64,000 bases of DNA from JBBQXH01 sp963710975 (GTDB lineage Bacteria; Actinomycetota; Thermoleophilia; Gaiellales; Gaiellaceae). Positions 18,392-28,532 of the stretch are shown in pieces. Under the pieces are notes generated by a model, which was not told the DNA's origin, did no database searches, and saw only the letters and a program-made list of their open reading frames with translations. Made by a program: the position numbers and the translations under genes. Position 1 is the first letter of the stretch. Each line of letters starts with the position of its first letter. The stretch spans positions 62,001 to 126,000 of the forward strand of contig CAVQCG010000004.1 of the NCBI GenBank assembly GCA_963710975.1, read 5' to 3'.

Positions 18392-18954
18392 GAAAGGGGA
18401 GTGAAATAGTACCTGAAACCGTGCGCTTACAAGCGGTCGGAGCAGACTTGTTCTGTGACGGCGTGCCTTTTGCATAATGAGCCAGCGAGTTGCTGTTCGA
18501 CGGCAAGGTTAAGGAAACGGAGCCGTAGCGAAAGCGAGTCCGAATAGGGCGATTTAGTCGTCGGATGCAGACCCGAAACTGAGTGATCTACCCATGGGCA
18601 GGTTGAAGCGGGGGTAAGACCCCGTGGAGGACCGAACCGACGTCGGTTGAAAACGGCGCGGATGACCTGTGGGTCGGAGTGAAAGGCTAATCAAACTCAG
18701 AGATATCTGGTTCTCCCCGAAATATATTTAGGTATAGCGTCACGCGTTCAATACCGGCTGTAGAGCACTGTTTGGGCTAGGGGGCCTACCAGCTTACCGA
18801 CCTCAGGCAAACTCCGAATACCGGTATTCCAGAGCGTGGCAGTCAGAGTGCGAGGGATAAGCTTCGTGCTCAAAAGGGAAACAGCCCAGACCGTCGGCTA
18901 AGGTCCCTAATTTCTAGCTAAGTGGGAAACGATGTCTGAGTGCCGAGACAACCA

Positions 18955-18986
<32 letters not shown>

Positions 18987-19583
18987 GAGTGCGTAACAGC
19001 TCACTGGTCAAGTGTTCGGGCGCGGACAATGTAACGGGGCTCAAGCTAGAAACCGAAGCCACGGACTTCGAGCTTGCTCGGAGTGGTAGGGGAGCGTTCC
19101 CAGGCCGACTGAAGCGGCGGCGTAAGCCAGCCGTGGAGGCCTGGGAAGTGAGAATGCTGGCACGAGTAACGAAAGAGGAGTGAAAAACTCCTCCGCCGAA
19201 TGCCCAAGGGTTCCTGAGTAAAGCTAATCTTCTCAGGGTTAGTCGGGACCTAAGCCGAGGCCGAAAGGCGTAGGCGATGGATAACCGGTTGATATTCCGG
19301 TACCACGTACCACCCGTTATCACCGAAGGGGGGACGGGGTAGGTTAAGGAAACCCAGGCGCTGGTCGTCCTGGGGTAACCGCGTAGGGCGCTCCGTAGGG
19401 AAATCCGCGGAGCATCAAGCCTGAGACGGGATGCCGAGCTCTCTGAGCGAAGTTCCTGAAACCATGCCTCCGAGAAAAGCCTCTAGGGAGGTTGGGCGTG
19501 CCCGTACCAAAACCGACACAGGTGGGCGAGTAGAGAATACTAAGGCGATCGGAAGAACCCTCGTTAAGGAACTCGGCAAAATG

Positions 19584-19617
<34 letters not shown>

Positions 19618-19791
19618 AAGTGAAGGGTCTTCGCGACCCGGAGCTTGAGGAGGCCGCAGTGAAACGGCCCAAGCGACTGTTTACCAAAAACACAGGTCTC
19701 TGCGAAGTCGAAAGACGACGTATAGGGGCTGACGCCTGCCCGGTGCCGGAAGGTCACGAGGAGAGGTTAGCTTCGGCGAAGCTTTGAATCC

Positions 19792-20595
<804 letters not shown>

Positions 20596-20695
20596 AAGTT
20601 CCGACCTGCACGAATGGCGTAACGACTTGGGCGCTGTCTCAACGAGGGATCCGGTGAAACTGTAGTCTCGGTGAAGATGCCGAGTACCCGTGGCT

Positions 20696-20726
<31 letters not shown>

Positions 20727-20875
20727 GCTTGATGTTGGAGTCTGGGATACGTTGTCCAGGATAGGTGGGAGGCTTTGAAGCGGGGGCGCTAGCCCTCGTG
20801 GAGCCAATCTTGGGATACCACCCTTCGTGTTCTGGGCTTCTAACCCGATGCCGTGATCCGGGTCGGGAACAGCGT

Positions 20876-20913
<38 letters not shown>

Positions 20914-21062
20914 TGTAACGGAGGCGCGCAAAGGTTCCCTCAGCACGGTTGGAAATCGTGCGAAGAGCGCAAAAGCAGAAGGGAGCTTGACTGCGAGACT
21001 GACAAGTCGAACAGGTGCGAAAGCAGGCTTTAGTGATCCGGCGGTTAAGAGTGGAATTGCCG

Positions 21063-21105
<43 letters not shown>

Positions 21106-21132
21106 CTCTCCAAGAGTCCACATCGACGAGAG

Positions 21133-21173
<41 letters not shown>

Positions 21174-21177
21174 GAGT

Positions 21178-21264
<87 letters not shown>

Positions 21265-21378
21265 ATGGGCGCTGGAGGCTTGAGAGGAGTCGTCCCTAGT
21301 ACGAGAGGACCGGGACGAACAGACCTCTGGTGTATCAGTCGTCGTGCCAACGGCGCTGCTGATTAGCTACGTCTGGAT

Positions 21379-21415
<37 letters not shown>

Positions 21416-21556
21416 CTCGAGATGAGGCCTCCCATCCCCTAGAGGGAGTAAGGACCGTGGGAGACCACCACGTTGATAGGCGGGACGTGCAAGCACGGCA
21501 ACGTGTTCAGCGGACCCGTACTAATAGTCCGAGGTCTTGATTTAGAACACCACGAA

Positions 21557-21584
21557 GTCGCTATGGAGTTTTGAGGGTGCGCGG
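21557..21584 (+). repeat. 23S precursor processing stem, 3' strand
   Basis: Pairs with 17771-17799. It lies between 23S and 5S and contains CGCTATGGAGTTTTGAGGG. Confidence 0.7.
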
Positions 21585-21613
21585 GACGCATCCAGCTGAA
21601 AAGGCTCACAAGC

Positions 21614-21731
<118 letters not shown>

Positions 21732-21738
21732 TACTATG

Positions 21739-21766
21739 GAGGGGGCCGGAGGAATCCGGCCCCCTC
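21739..21766 (+). terminator. rRNA operon terminator hairpin
   Basis: A 12-bp perfect stem (GAGGGGGCCGGA / TCCGGCCCCCTC) with a GGAA loop lies just after 5S. A T-tract is missing, as is often the case in high-GC actinobacteria. Confidence 0.7.
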
Positions 21767-21922
21767 GCTCGTTCTCATGACAGAACCGATCGTCCGCGGC
21801 GCGATGCCGGAGGAGGCGGGAGCGCTGAGTCCGGTCGCTCTTCGTTCGAGGCACATCCGGATAGGACGAAGAGTTCCTCGAACGCGCCGTTGAGAGCCCT
21901 CCGGATCGGTCCCAGGGGCGCC

Positions 21923-22762
21923 TCAGGCGGCACGGAGCGTCTCGCGCCAGTCCGTGTCGAGGTCCCGCAGACGCCGCACACGATCGCCGATCGGCGGATG
22001 AGTCCTGAACATGACGGACAGTCGGTCGTCTCCGAACGGATTGACGAGGTACAGGGGCTCGATGACCGGGCTTCCCCGAAACGAGACGAGCTCCATCGTC
22101 TGCTCGAGCCTGAGCAGAGCGTCGGCCAGCCCGTGAGGTGTGCCACAGAGCGCGGCGGCTCGTGTGTCGGCCGCGGCTACGCGTTTCGGCGACAGGGTCA
22201 CGTGCACGATTCCAGCGGCCAGCGGCGCCAGGACGAACAACAGCGCGCGCTCGAGGAACCCGCCGATGCGGCTCGCCTCGACGAGCCAGAGCGCAAGCAG
22301 GACGACCGGTGTCTGGATCACGACGTCGCGGTGCTTTGCCTGGGCTAGCCCCTGAGCGAGAACTCCCTCGATCTCTGCCGGAGCCGCGAGACTCAGGAAG
22401 CCTTGGCTCACCGCGACCCCGAAATCGCCTGCTCCTCGTCCCACGACGAGCGCGCGCGGATATCCGTCGGGCAAGAGGTAGAGCTTCGGGCGACGGAGTC
22501 CGGCTGCGGCGGCGAGCCGCTCGATGCTCGTGGCCAGGAGCGGCGACTCACCCACCGTCAGCTCGCGCGCGCCCAGCGACGTCAGGATGATCCGCGGCCC
22601 GTACCAGTAGATGATCGAGGCCATGAGGAGTGCGACTGCGAGGAACACGCTCGCAAGGCGAAATCCTCCAAGCCACCAGCCGAAAGCGGCAAGCAACGCA
22701 GCGAGGCCTCCGAGGAGCAGGAATGCCTTCGCGACGTTACGAGCCGCGTAGAGCCTCGGCAT
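21923..22762 (-). CDS. HtpX-like M48 family protein lacking the zinc site
   Basis: The 279-aa protein has the HtpX layout: two N-terminal helices, LGARELTVGESPLLATSIER, a GLRRPKLYLLPDGYPRALVVG strand, and two more helices in the second half. The place of the HExxH zinc motif reads GVLAQGLAQAKHRDVV, so both His and the Glu are replaced (Q, G, Q). The downstream Glu ligand region reads RVAAADTRAAALCG, with Ala instead of Glu. It therefore cannot be a normal metallopeptidase. It is encoded after the Sm-like and phosphoglycerate-mutase genes with overlapping start and stop (TAATG), as third gene of an operon. It may have a scaffold or inhibitory role. Confidence 0.8.
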   Translation of the reverse strand: MPRLYAARNVAKAFLLLGGLAALLAAFGWWLGGFRLASVFLAVALLMASIIYWYGPRIILTSLGARELTVGESPLLATSIERLAAAAGLRRPKLYLLPDGYPRALVVGRGAGDFGVAVSQGFLSLAAPAEIEGVLAQGLAQAKHRDVVIQTPVVLLALWLVEASRIGGFLERALLFVLAPLAAGIVHVTLSPKRVAAADTRAAALCGTPHGLADALLRLEQTMELVSFRGSPVIEPLYLVNPFGDDRLSVMFRTHPPIGDRVRRLRDLDTDWRETLRAA

Positions 22763-23064
22763 TACGTCTCGCCTTCGGCGAGCCCCCGTGGTGGCCAGTC
22801 GGGTTCGGGCGCGTCACACCGGCTCGAACAATGGAGCGAAGCGACATTCTGGAGGGGAATCAGGATGTGACCGTTCAGCTCGATGTGGACGACCTCCTCG
22901 AAGTAGCAGTAGGCCGTCAGCACTCCCTCCTGATAGTCACCGCCGAACAGGGCCACCTCGACCTGCTCGCCTTTGTACTTGTTCGTGTAGTCCTCCACGA
23001 GCGGAGTGTAACCACCGCCCGCCGTCCGATCCGTTCCTGAATCGTCACGGTTGCGCGCCGACAT
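22762..23064 (-). CDS. Small protein with Sm/Hfq-like sequence pattern
   Basis: Up to 100 aa. The ATG at 23064 lies inside the end of the mutase gene; a GTG at 22998 would give a 78-aa form starting MEDYTNKYKGEQ. The core KYKGEQVEVALFGGDYQEGV is followed by LTAYCYFEEVVHIE and then HILIPLQNVASLHC. This follows the Sm1 pattern (GxxVxVxLxxGxxxxGxLxxxxxxxxVxI) and Sm2 ending (IPLxxVxxI). No family name is recognised, and the fold call is inference from spacing of Gly and hydrophobic residues. It overlaps both neighbours, so all three are co-translated. Confidence 0.6.
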   Translation of the reverse strand: MSARNRDDSGTDRTAGGGYTPLVEDYTNKYKGEQVEVALFGGDYQEGVLTAYCYFEEVVHIELNGHILIPLQNVASLHCSSRCDAPEPDWPPRGLAEGET

Positions 23065-23653
23065 GGGCGTCGAGATGGAGCAGCTCGATGCGGTCGTCCG
23101 CGATCGCGACGGCCGAGAGACGGGCGTTCGGCTCGACCGGCGCGCTCTTCCGGTGCGCGTGGAACTCGAGGCCGAGCGCATGTGCGTGAATCGCCCGGAC
23201 GCATCCGCCATGGCAGACGACGAGAACGGTCGCATCCAGGTGAGAGCGGGCGATCTCCGTAACGGCCGCCACGACTCTCGTCGACATCTCCTCGTAGGAC
23301 TCGCCGCCGTCCCAACCCTTGGCTCCGTCCATCCAGCGACGGGCATCGTCCGGGAACCGCTCTTCGACCTCCTCGCGGGTCAGGCCGGACCACGATCCGA
23401 CGTCCACCTCTCGAAGGTCGCGGCGCCGCTCGACGCTCAATCCACGCCGTTCGGCCACGGCCTCCGCGGTCTCCGACGCTCGGATGAGGTCGCTCGCGTA
23501 GACCGCCTCGATCTCGATGCCCTCGAGGCGGTCGGCGAGTGCTGCTGCCTGCAGCCGCCCGCGGTCGGTCAGCGGCCGGTCGGTATGCCCCTGCCAGCGC
23601 CGCTCGCGGTTCCAGTCGCTCTCGCCGTGGCGGGCGAGCAGGATCGTCGTCAC
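23045..23653 (-). CDS. Histidine phosphatase / phosphoglycerate mutase family protein
   Basis: A 202-aa phosphohydrolase or mutase. The catalytic motif LLARHGESDWN is at residues 5-15, with the second His in VVCHGGCVRAIHAHALG (about 157-173) and YASDLIRASETAEAV between. Phosphate is transferred to the His of RHG. Short family members are mostly phosphatases (CobC/GpmB-like), so the substrate is unknown. The GTG at 23653 is chosen because it directly follows RHG-type N-termini and lies 7 nt after a -10 box (leaderless). The promoter overlaps that of the divergent SDR gene. Confidence 0.85.
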   Translation of the reverse strand: MTTILLARHGESDWNRERRWQGHTDRPLTDRGRLQAAALADRLEGIEIEAVYASDLIRASETAEAVAERRGLSVERRRDLREVDVGSWSGLTREEVEERFPDDARRWMDGAKGWDGGESYEEMSTRVVAAVTEIARSHLDATVLVVCHGGCVRAIHAHALGLEFHAHRKSAPVEPNARLSAVAIADDRIELLHLDAHVGAQP

Positions 23654-23659
23654 GACGGC

Positions 23660-23666
23660 TATCGTA
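23660..23666. promoter_or_regulatory. Overlapping divergent -10 boxes, probable leaderless pair
   Basis: TATCGT (23660-23665) on the plus strand ends 9 nt before the SDR ATG. TACGAT (complement of 23661-23666) on the minus strand ends 7 nt before the mutase GTG. The two boxes share five bases, so only one polymerase can bind at a time. Confidence 0.45.
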
Positions 23667-23674
23667 CGCCGCCC

Positions 23675-24460
23675 ATGGATCTCGGCCTCTCCGACCGCAT
23701 CTGCGTCGTCACGGGCTCGACGGCCGGGATCGGCCTCGAGACCGCACGCCACCTCGCCGCGGATGGGGCCAAGGTCGTCGTCGCAGGTCGCGATCCGGCC
23801 CGGGTCGAGGCGGCCCGAATCGATGTCGGCGCGGCTCTCGGCATTGCGTGCGATCTTGCGAAGCCGGGTGAGCCGGGGCGGCTCGTCGCCAAGGCCGAGG
23901 AGGAGTTCGGCCGCATCGACTGTCTCGTGAACAACGTCGGCCTCGCGGTTCAGGTCGACTTCGAGGACGTGACGGACGACGACTGGGACTCGATGTGGCA
24001 GCTCAATGTCATGAGCTACGTTCGCGCCATCCGGGCAGCCGTTCCAGGCATGCGCGAGCGGCACTTCGGGCGGATCGTGAACGTGAGCTCGACCGCGGGC
24101 AAGCGGCCGTCGACTGGGATGCCGAACTACACGGTGACCAAGGCCGCAGTCCTTTCCGTTTCTCGCCTCGTCGCCGATCTCTACGCGAAGGACGGAATCC
24201 TGTGCAACGCCGTGTGCCCGGGGCCGACCAGGTCGCCGGCGTGGCTCGAAGGCGGAGGCCTGGCGGATCAGGTGGTCGCCCGCACCGGGAAGACGCGCGA
24301 ACAGGTGCTCGAGGACGTCGGCAAGGGACGGCCGATCGGCCGGATGGCGGAGCCGGAGGAGATCGGCGCCGTCGTCGCCTTCCTCTGCTCCGACCGTGCG
24401 AGCTATGTGACCGGCGCTGCCTGGAGCGCCGACGGCGGCACCGTGCCGATCATCATCTGA
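23675..24460 (+). CDS. Short-chain dehydrogenase/reductase
   Basis: NAD(P)-dependent oxidoreductase of 261 aa. The Rossmann motif TGSTAGIG is at about residues 13-20, NNVG at about 88-91, the catalytic Ser in VSSTAG at about 138, and the YTVTK Tyr/Lys pair at about 151-155. The CPGPTRSPAW segment and the C-terminal FLCSDRASYVTGAAWSADGG are typical of classical SDRs. An Asp before the second strand is not evident, so cofactor choice is open. The substrate is unknown. It is divergent from the mutase operon and 73 nt before the dGTPase gene. Confidence 0.92.
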   Translation: MDLGLSDRICVVTGSTAGIGLETARHLAADGAKVVVAGRDPARVEAARIDVGAALGIACDLAKPGEPGRLVAKAEEEFGRIDCLVNNVGLAVQVDFEDVTDDDWDSMWQLNVMSYVRAIRAAVPGMRERHFGRIVNVSSTAGKRPSTGMPNYTVTKAAVLSVSRLVADLYAKDGILCNAVCPGPTRSPAWLEGGGLADQVVARTGKTREQVLEDVGKGRPIGRMAEPEEIGAVVAFLCSDRASYVTGAAWSADGGTVPIII

Positions 24461-24533
24461 GCGCTCCCGATTCTTGAGCTGCCCTCGCTGCCCGCCTCCG
24501 AGGCCGAGAGGCGCAGCCGCTACGCTCACAGGA

Positions 24534-25529
24534 ATGGCCCCCGAGCTCACAGGTCGTGTCGCCGATGGGTTCTCCGTGCGCATCCGGGCCCTCGAGGAGG
24601 AGTCTCTTTCGCCGTACGCCGTGCGCTCCTACGAGACGCGCGGTCGGGCAGTGGCCGAGGAAGAGTGCCGTCTGCGCACGCCCTTCCAGCGGGATCGCGA
24701 CCGCATCGTCCACTCGAAGTCGTTCCGGCGCCTGAAGGACAAGACGCAGGTCTTCATGGCGCCCCGCGGCGATCACTTCCGCACGCGCCTGACGCATACG
24801 CTCGAGGCGGCCGGAATCAGCCGGGTCGTCGCCCGCGCGCTGCGGCTGAACGAGGACCTGACGGAGGCGATCGCGATCGGCCACGACCTCGGTCATCCAC
24901 CCTTCGGCCACACCGGCGAGGAGGCGCTCGACGCGGTTTTGTACGAGCACTCCGGCCGTCACTTCCGCCACAACGAGCATTCGCTCAGGATCGTCGAGAT
25001 ACTCGAGCGCGACGGACGGGGCCTCAATCTGACGGTCGAGGTCAGGGACGGCATCCTGAACCACACCGGCCGCGATGACCCGTCGACGCTCGAGGGCAAG
25101 ATCGTCCGCATCGTCGACCGCGTTGCCTACATCAACCACGACATCGACGATGCGCTTCGCGCCGGGATCCTGTCCCCGGGGGATCTTCCTCGCGAGGAGA
25201 TCGAACTCCTCGGGTCCACCGGTTCGAAGCGGATCGACACGCTGGTTCACGATCTCGTCGAGACCTCGGCCGGGCGAGAGGACATCCTCCAGAGCCCGGA
25301 GATCGGGCACGCCATGCTCGGCTTGCGCTCGTTCATGTTCGAGCGCGTCTACCTGGGCCCGGCCGCCGAGAGCGAGCGTCGCCGCGCGACGGCAACCGTC
25401 CGGCGCATCTTCGAAGATCTCGTCGAGCACCCCGACGAGTTGCCTGACGATCGACCGGGCGACCTCGTCGACCGGATCACGGATCATGTCGCCGGAATGA
25501 CCGACCGTTTCGCGCTCGCATGGCCCTGA
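24534..25529 (+). CDS. dgt: Deoxyguanosinetriphosphate triphosphohydrolase-like HD protein
   Basis: HD-domain dNTP triphosphohydrolase of 331 aa. HD motifs are RTRLTHTLEAAGISR (about residues 83-97) and GHDLGHPPFGHTGEEAL (about 114-130), followed by RHNEHSLRI and KIVRIVDRVAYINHDIDDAL, which carry the remaining metal ligands. The N-terminus RTPFQRDRDRIVHSKSFRRL is typical of the family. It starts at ATG 24534, 7 nt after TACGCT (24521-24526). It overlaps dnaG by 10 nt. The dgt-dnaG pairing is common in Gram-positive bacteria and fits a role in nucleotide supply for replication. Confidence 0.92.
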   Translation: MAPELTGRVADGFSVRIRALEEESLSPYAVRSYETRGRAVAEEECRLRTPFQRDRDRIVHSKSFRRLKDKTQVFMAPRGDHFRTRLTHTLEAAGISRVVARALRLNEDLTEAIAIGHDLGHPPFGHTGEEALDAVLYEHSGRHFRHNEHSLRIVEILERDGRGLNLTVEVRDGILNHTGRDDPSTLEGKIVRIVDRVAYINHDIDDALRAGILSPGDLPREEIELLGSTGSKRIDTLVHDLVETSAGREDILQSPEIGHAMLGLRSFMFERVYLGPAAESERRRATATVRRIFEDLVEHPDELPDDRPGDLVDRITDHVAGMTDRFALAWP

Positions 25530-27163
25530 TCAAGCCGTCCTCCGTGCGGGAGGTCGTCGAGGCCGCGGACATCGTCGAGATCGTCTCGGCGAAGACGCAG
25601 CTCCGGCGTGTTGGTGGCCGCTGGACCGGGCGGTGCCCGTTCCACGACGAGCGAACCCCGAGCTTCTCCGTCAACCCGCAAAGCAAGCTCTACCACTGCT
25701 TCGGGTGCGGCGCCGGCGGCGACATCATCACCTTCGTCCGGGAGACGGAGGGCCTCGATTTCGTCCAGGCCGTCGAGCTCCTCGCCGAGCGGTACCGCGT
25801 TCCGCTCGAGTACGACGAGACGTCTCCGGAGCTGGAGCAGGGACGGCGGCGCCGCGATCGCCTTATCTCGCTCCTCGAGGCGACCGCGAAGTTCTACGAG
25901 CGCTACCTCTGGGAGACGACTGCGGGTGCCCCGGTGCGCGAGTATCTCGCCGGTCGCGGCCTCGCCGAGGAGACCTGCAAGGCCTTCCGGCTTGGCCTCT
26001 CGCCGGGCGGGGTCGAAATGCCGCGGAAGGCGCGCGAGAAGGGCTTCACAGCGGAGGAGCTCGCGGGCGCGGGAGTGGTCAACCGTCGCGGGAACGACTA
26101 CTTCTCGGGCCGCCTGGTCTTCCCGCTCGCGGATGCTCGTGGTCGTGTTCTCGGTTTCGGCGCGCGCCGCCTCTCCGACCAGGATCCGATCAAGGCCAAG
26201 TACGTCAACTCGCCCGAGAGCGAGCTCTTCCACAAGGCGTCGCTGGTCTACGGGTTCGATCGGGCACGGGCCGCCATTGCCAAGGAGGATCGCGCGATCG
26301 TCGTGGAGGGTTACACGGACGTGCTTGCGCTTCACCAGGCAGGTGTGACGATCGCCGTCGCGGCGATGGGAACGGCGCTCACGGAACGCCAGCTCAGGGA
26401 GATCCGCCGGATCTCGTCACGTCTCTACCTCTGCTTCGATGCGGACAAGGCCGGTGCCGAAGCGACCCTGCGCGGCATGGATCTCGCCTACCGCGAGTTC
26501 GACGAGGTGCGCGTCATCGGGCTGGAGCGGGGAACGGATCCCGCCGAGGCCGCGGACGGCTTCGCAGCGCGCCTCGAGACCGCTGAAGCGTATCCCCGGT
26601 ACCGGGTCAAGCTCGAGATCGAGCGGGCACCGAGCCGCGAAGCAGCGTTCCAGCGCGTCCAGGCGGTCGTCGGCGCGTTCGACCGCAACACGGAGTGGAT
26701 GGACGCCGTCGAGTACGCCTCGGACAAGCTCGACCTCCCGCGTGACCTGCAAGGCGCTCTCGCGCCGCGTGCCTCGCGCGCGACGGGCGAGGTCTCGCGG
26801 AAGGTGCTCGTCGCGGGTGACAGGCTCGAACGGCGCGTTCTCGCCGGATGCCTCGTGCACCCGGATCTGGGGCCGGCACTGGCCGAGATCGACGAGGAGC
26901 ACTTCGACTCCGAGGAGCATCGGCGCATGCGTGCGGTTCTCGTCGCCGGGACGAGACCCGAGGGGGATCTCGTCCTGCTCGAGGCCGAGCTCGACGCTCT
27001 GGCAGCCTCCGAGGGCATCGACGGAGAGACGACGAAAGAGCTCCTGCTGAGGCTGCGCGAACGGCGCCTCCAGCGCGAGCTGGCGTCCGCCGATCTCGAG
27101 CGTACCCCGGAGCTTCAGGGCCAGCTCGCCCGCATCCGGGCGGCCGTCTCCGAGCTCGCCTGA
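25520..27163 (+). CDS. dnaG: DNA primase
   Basis: Makes RNA primers for replication. The 547-aa protein has an N-terminal CHC2 zinc finger (CPFHDERTPSFSVNPQ, then YHCFGCGAGGDI, residues 38-68), the RNA-polymerase core with a TOPRIM domain (EGYTDVLALHQAG at about 263, LCFDADKAGAEAT at about 303-315) and a C-terminal helicase-binding region (about 430-547). It is slightly short for DnaG, and the C-terminal part is divergent as in other actinobacteria. It overlaps the dgt gene and is followed 34 nt later by tRNA-Asn. Confidence 0.95.
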   Translation: MALIKPSSVREVVEAADIVEIVSAKTQLRRVGGRWTGRCPFHDERTPSFSVNPQSKLYHCFGCGAGGDIITFVRETEGLDFVQAVELLAERYRVPLEYDETSPELEQGRRRRDRLISLLEATAKFYERYLWETTAGAPVREYLAGRGLAEETCKAFRLGLSPGGVEMPRKAREKGFTAEELAGAGVVNRRGNDYFSGRLVFPLADARGRVLGFGARRLSDQDPIKAKYVNSPESELFHKASLVYGFDRARAAIAKEDRAIVVEGYTDVLALHQAGVTIAVAAMGTALTERQLREIRRISSRLYLCFDADKAGAEATLRGMDLAYREFDEVRVIGLERGTDPAEAADGFAARLETAEAYPRYRVKLEIERAPSREAAFQRVQAVVGAFDRNTEWMDAVEYASDKLDLPRDLQGALAPRASRATGEVSRKVLVAGDRLERRVLAGCLVHPDLGPALAEIDEEHFDSEEHRRMRAVLVAGTRPEGDLVLLEAELDALAASEGIDGETTKELLLRLRERRLQRELASADLERTPELQGQLARIRAAVSELA

Positions 27164-27197
27164 GCCACCTCGCGCGCTAGAATGCCCGGCGCTACCT

Positions 27198-27270
27198 TCC
27201 CCGGTAGCTCAATTGGCAGAGCATCCGGCTGTTAACCGGAGGGTTACTGGTTCGAGTCCAGTCCGGGGAG
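27198..27270 (+). tRNA. tRNA-Asn (GTT)
   Basis: Full cloverleaf: acceptor TCCCCGG/CCGGGGA with discriminator G, D-arm with AGCTCAATTGGCAGAGC, anticodon loop CTGTTAA, T-arm GGTTCGAGTCC. CCA is not encoded. A -10-like TAGAAT lies at 27178-27183. The 3' half (27226-27264) is repeated exactly at 28533-28571, which marks it as an integration site. Confidence 0.95.
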
Positions 27271-27274
27271 TAGA

Positions 27275-27301
27275 GAAAGCCCCTGCAGTACAGGGGCTTT
27301 C
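27275..27301 (+). terminator. Terminator after tRNA-Asn
   Basis: A perfect 11-bp stem (GAAAGCCCCTG / CAGGGGCTTTC) with loop CAGTA is followed by ATTGTTC. Confidence 0.8.
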
Positions 27302-27410
27302 ATTGTTCAGGGCGGCGGCGGGTCGCGACTTGCTTCCGGAATTGAGCATCTCGCGTTTGTTGCGGAAGTCGAGCTCCGCGAGGAGCAATTCCAGACATCC
27401 TCCCGCTCTT

Positions 27411-27527
27411 CAAAGAGATGAATGGGCAGTCGCCCGCCGCTACATGAGCAGCGAATCGATCGCGAAAGCCCTCGCGCCGCCCGCCACCGAGCCCGAGGAA
27501 GTGACCGCCATCACCCAGGCAGCCTGA
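27411..27527 (+). pseudogene. IS256-family transposase C-terminal fragment
   Basis: The frame reads QRDEWAVARRYMSSES and then a short tail to TGA. The DEWxVAxRRYxSxxS pattern closes many IS256/Mutator transposases. The catalytic domain is missing. The CACTTGACGGGACGTGG segment (about 27563-27580) looks like the outer end of such an element. It lies within the tRNA-Asn island. Upstream bases 27302-27410 and downstream bases 27528-27703 hold no other gene that I can see. Confidence 0.45.
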
Positions 27528-27703
27528 ACGCCACGCGAGGATGACGCACCCAGCCTCCTACACCACTTGACGGGACGTGGCCCACCGGCGCGTATGGTCA
27601 CCGCTTCTATGGTGGGTCAATTCGAAGATCTGCACGGCGCGCAGGCCCGAAGAGGGCTAGCCTTCGTAACGATCAAGGCAAGACACATCGAAGGAGGCAC
27701 TCG

Positions 27704-28150
27704 ATGTCCGTACTACGGTTTGACCCCTTCCGTGACTACGACCGGCTGGTTGCAGAGCAGATGGCCGGGTTACGGGGTACGCCGCGAAGCGTCCCGATGG
27801 ATGCCTACCAGCGTGGGGATCAGTTCCTCATCCATCTCGATCTGCCGGGAGTCGACCCCGGTGCGATCGAACTGACGGTGGAGCGGAATGTGCTCACGAT
27901 CAAGGCCGAGCGGCGCTTCGAACCCGAGGAGGGTGACGAGCCACTCATCAGCGAACGACCGCAGGGCATTTTCACGCGCCAGCTCCTGCTCGGCGAGAGC
28001 CTCGATACCGACCGTCTCGAAGCCGACTACGACCAGGGCGTGCTCACGCTGAGAATTCCGGTTGCCGAGGCGGCGAAGCCGCGACGCGTGGAGATCACAA
28101 AGAGCGGCGAGCGAACGATCATCGAGGGCGAAGCAACACCTACGTCCTGA
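27704..28150 (+). CDS. Hsp20 family small heat-shock protein
   Basis: ATP-independent holdase of 148 aa. The alpha-crystallin domain runs from about residue 30 to 130: VPMDAYQRGDQFLIHLDLPG, VERNVLTIKAERR, the loop with FTRQLLLGESLD, and GVLTLRIPV. The C-terminal ITKSGERT region holds a weak IxI-like motif. GAAGGAGG lies 7 nt before the ATG. It is the only intact gene in the 1.3-kb tRNA-Asn island. No CIRCE or HAIR operator was seen upstream. Confidence 0.93.
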   Translation: MSVLRFDPFRDYDRLVAEQMAGLRGTPRSVPMDAYQRGDQFLIHLDLPGVDPGAIELTVERNVLTIKAERRFEPEEGDEPLISERPQGIFTRQLLLGESLDTDRLEADYDQGVLTLRIPVAEAAKPRRVEITKSGERTIIEGEATPTS

Positions 28151-28213
28151 CGAGGCGAGTGCCGCCTGTGACGCTTGGAGGGATCGTCGCGGATTCAAAC
28201 TGACCCACTCCCG

Positions 28214-28406
28214 TCAGGTTCGGAGCAGCGCTGCGCAGTCGATCTCGCGCTCGTCCGCGACGCCGTGCGTGTAGGTGCGGGCTGTCGTCACGAGGTCGGC
28301 CGACGAACTCCCCGATCCGCGCCCAGGGCATGCCGCCGAGGTGGAGCAGGCTGACGCGCCGGTGGTGTAGGTCGTGCGGTGAGAACCCTCCTGCGAGAGA
28401 TGGCAC
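28214..28406 (-). pseudogene. Tyrosine recombinase (integrase) C-terminal remnant
   Basis: Two frames give a phage-integrase end. One reads GGFSPHDLHHRRVSLLHLG, then MPWARIGEFVG, matching the HxLRHRR box and the following helix. The other reads TTARTYTHGVADEREIDCAA, with the catalytic Tyr region (TYTH), and stops at 28214. One shift separates them. The catalytic N-terminal half is missing. The position, 127 nt before the duplicated tRNA-Asn segment, is the usual place for an integrase gene. Confidence 0.65.
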
Positions 28407-28532
28407 GCCACGGCCCGCTTCTCGTCCGATTTGCTACCGGATTTGCTACCGACCTGGGATGAACTCAGCGCACCTCACGTGCCGCAAACCCGTATTCCTC
28501 CATGAGTTCACCCCACATAACCCCATCCGATA

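Noticed and set aside
23654..24583. N-terminal extension of the mutase frame to 24583
   Set aside because: It lies opposite the SDR gene and is low-complexity Arg/Asp-rich; the RHG motif sits at the usual distance from GTG 23653.
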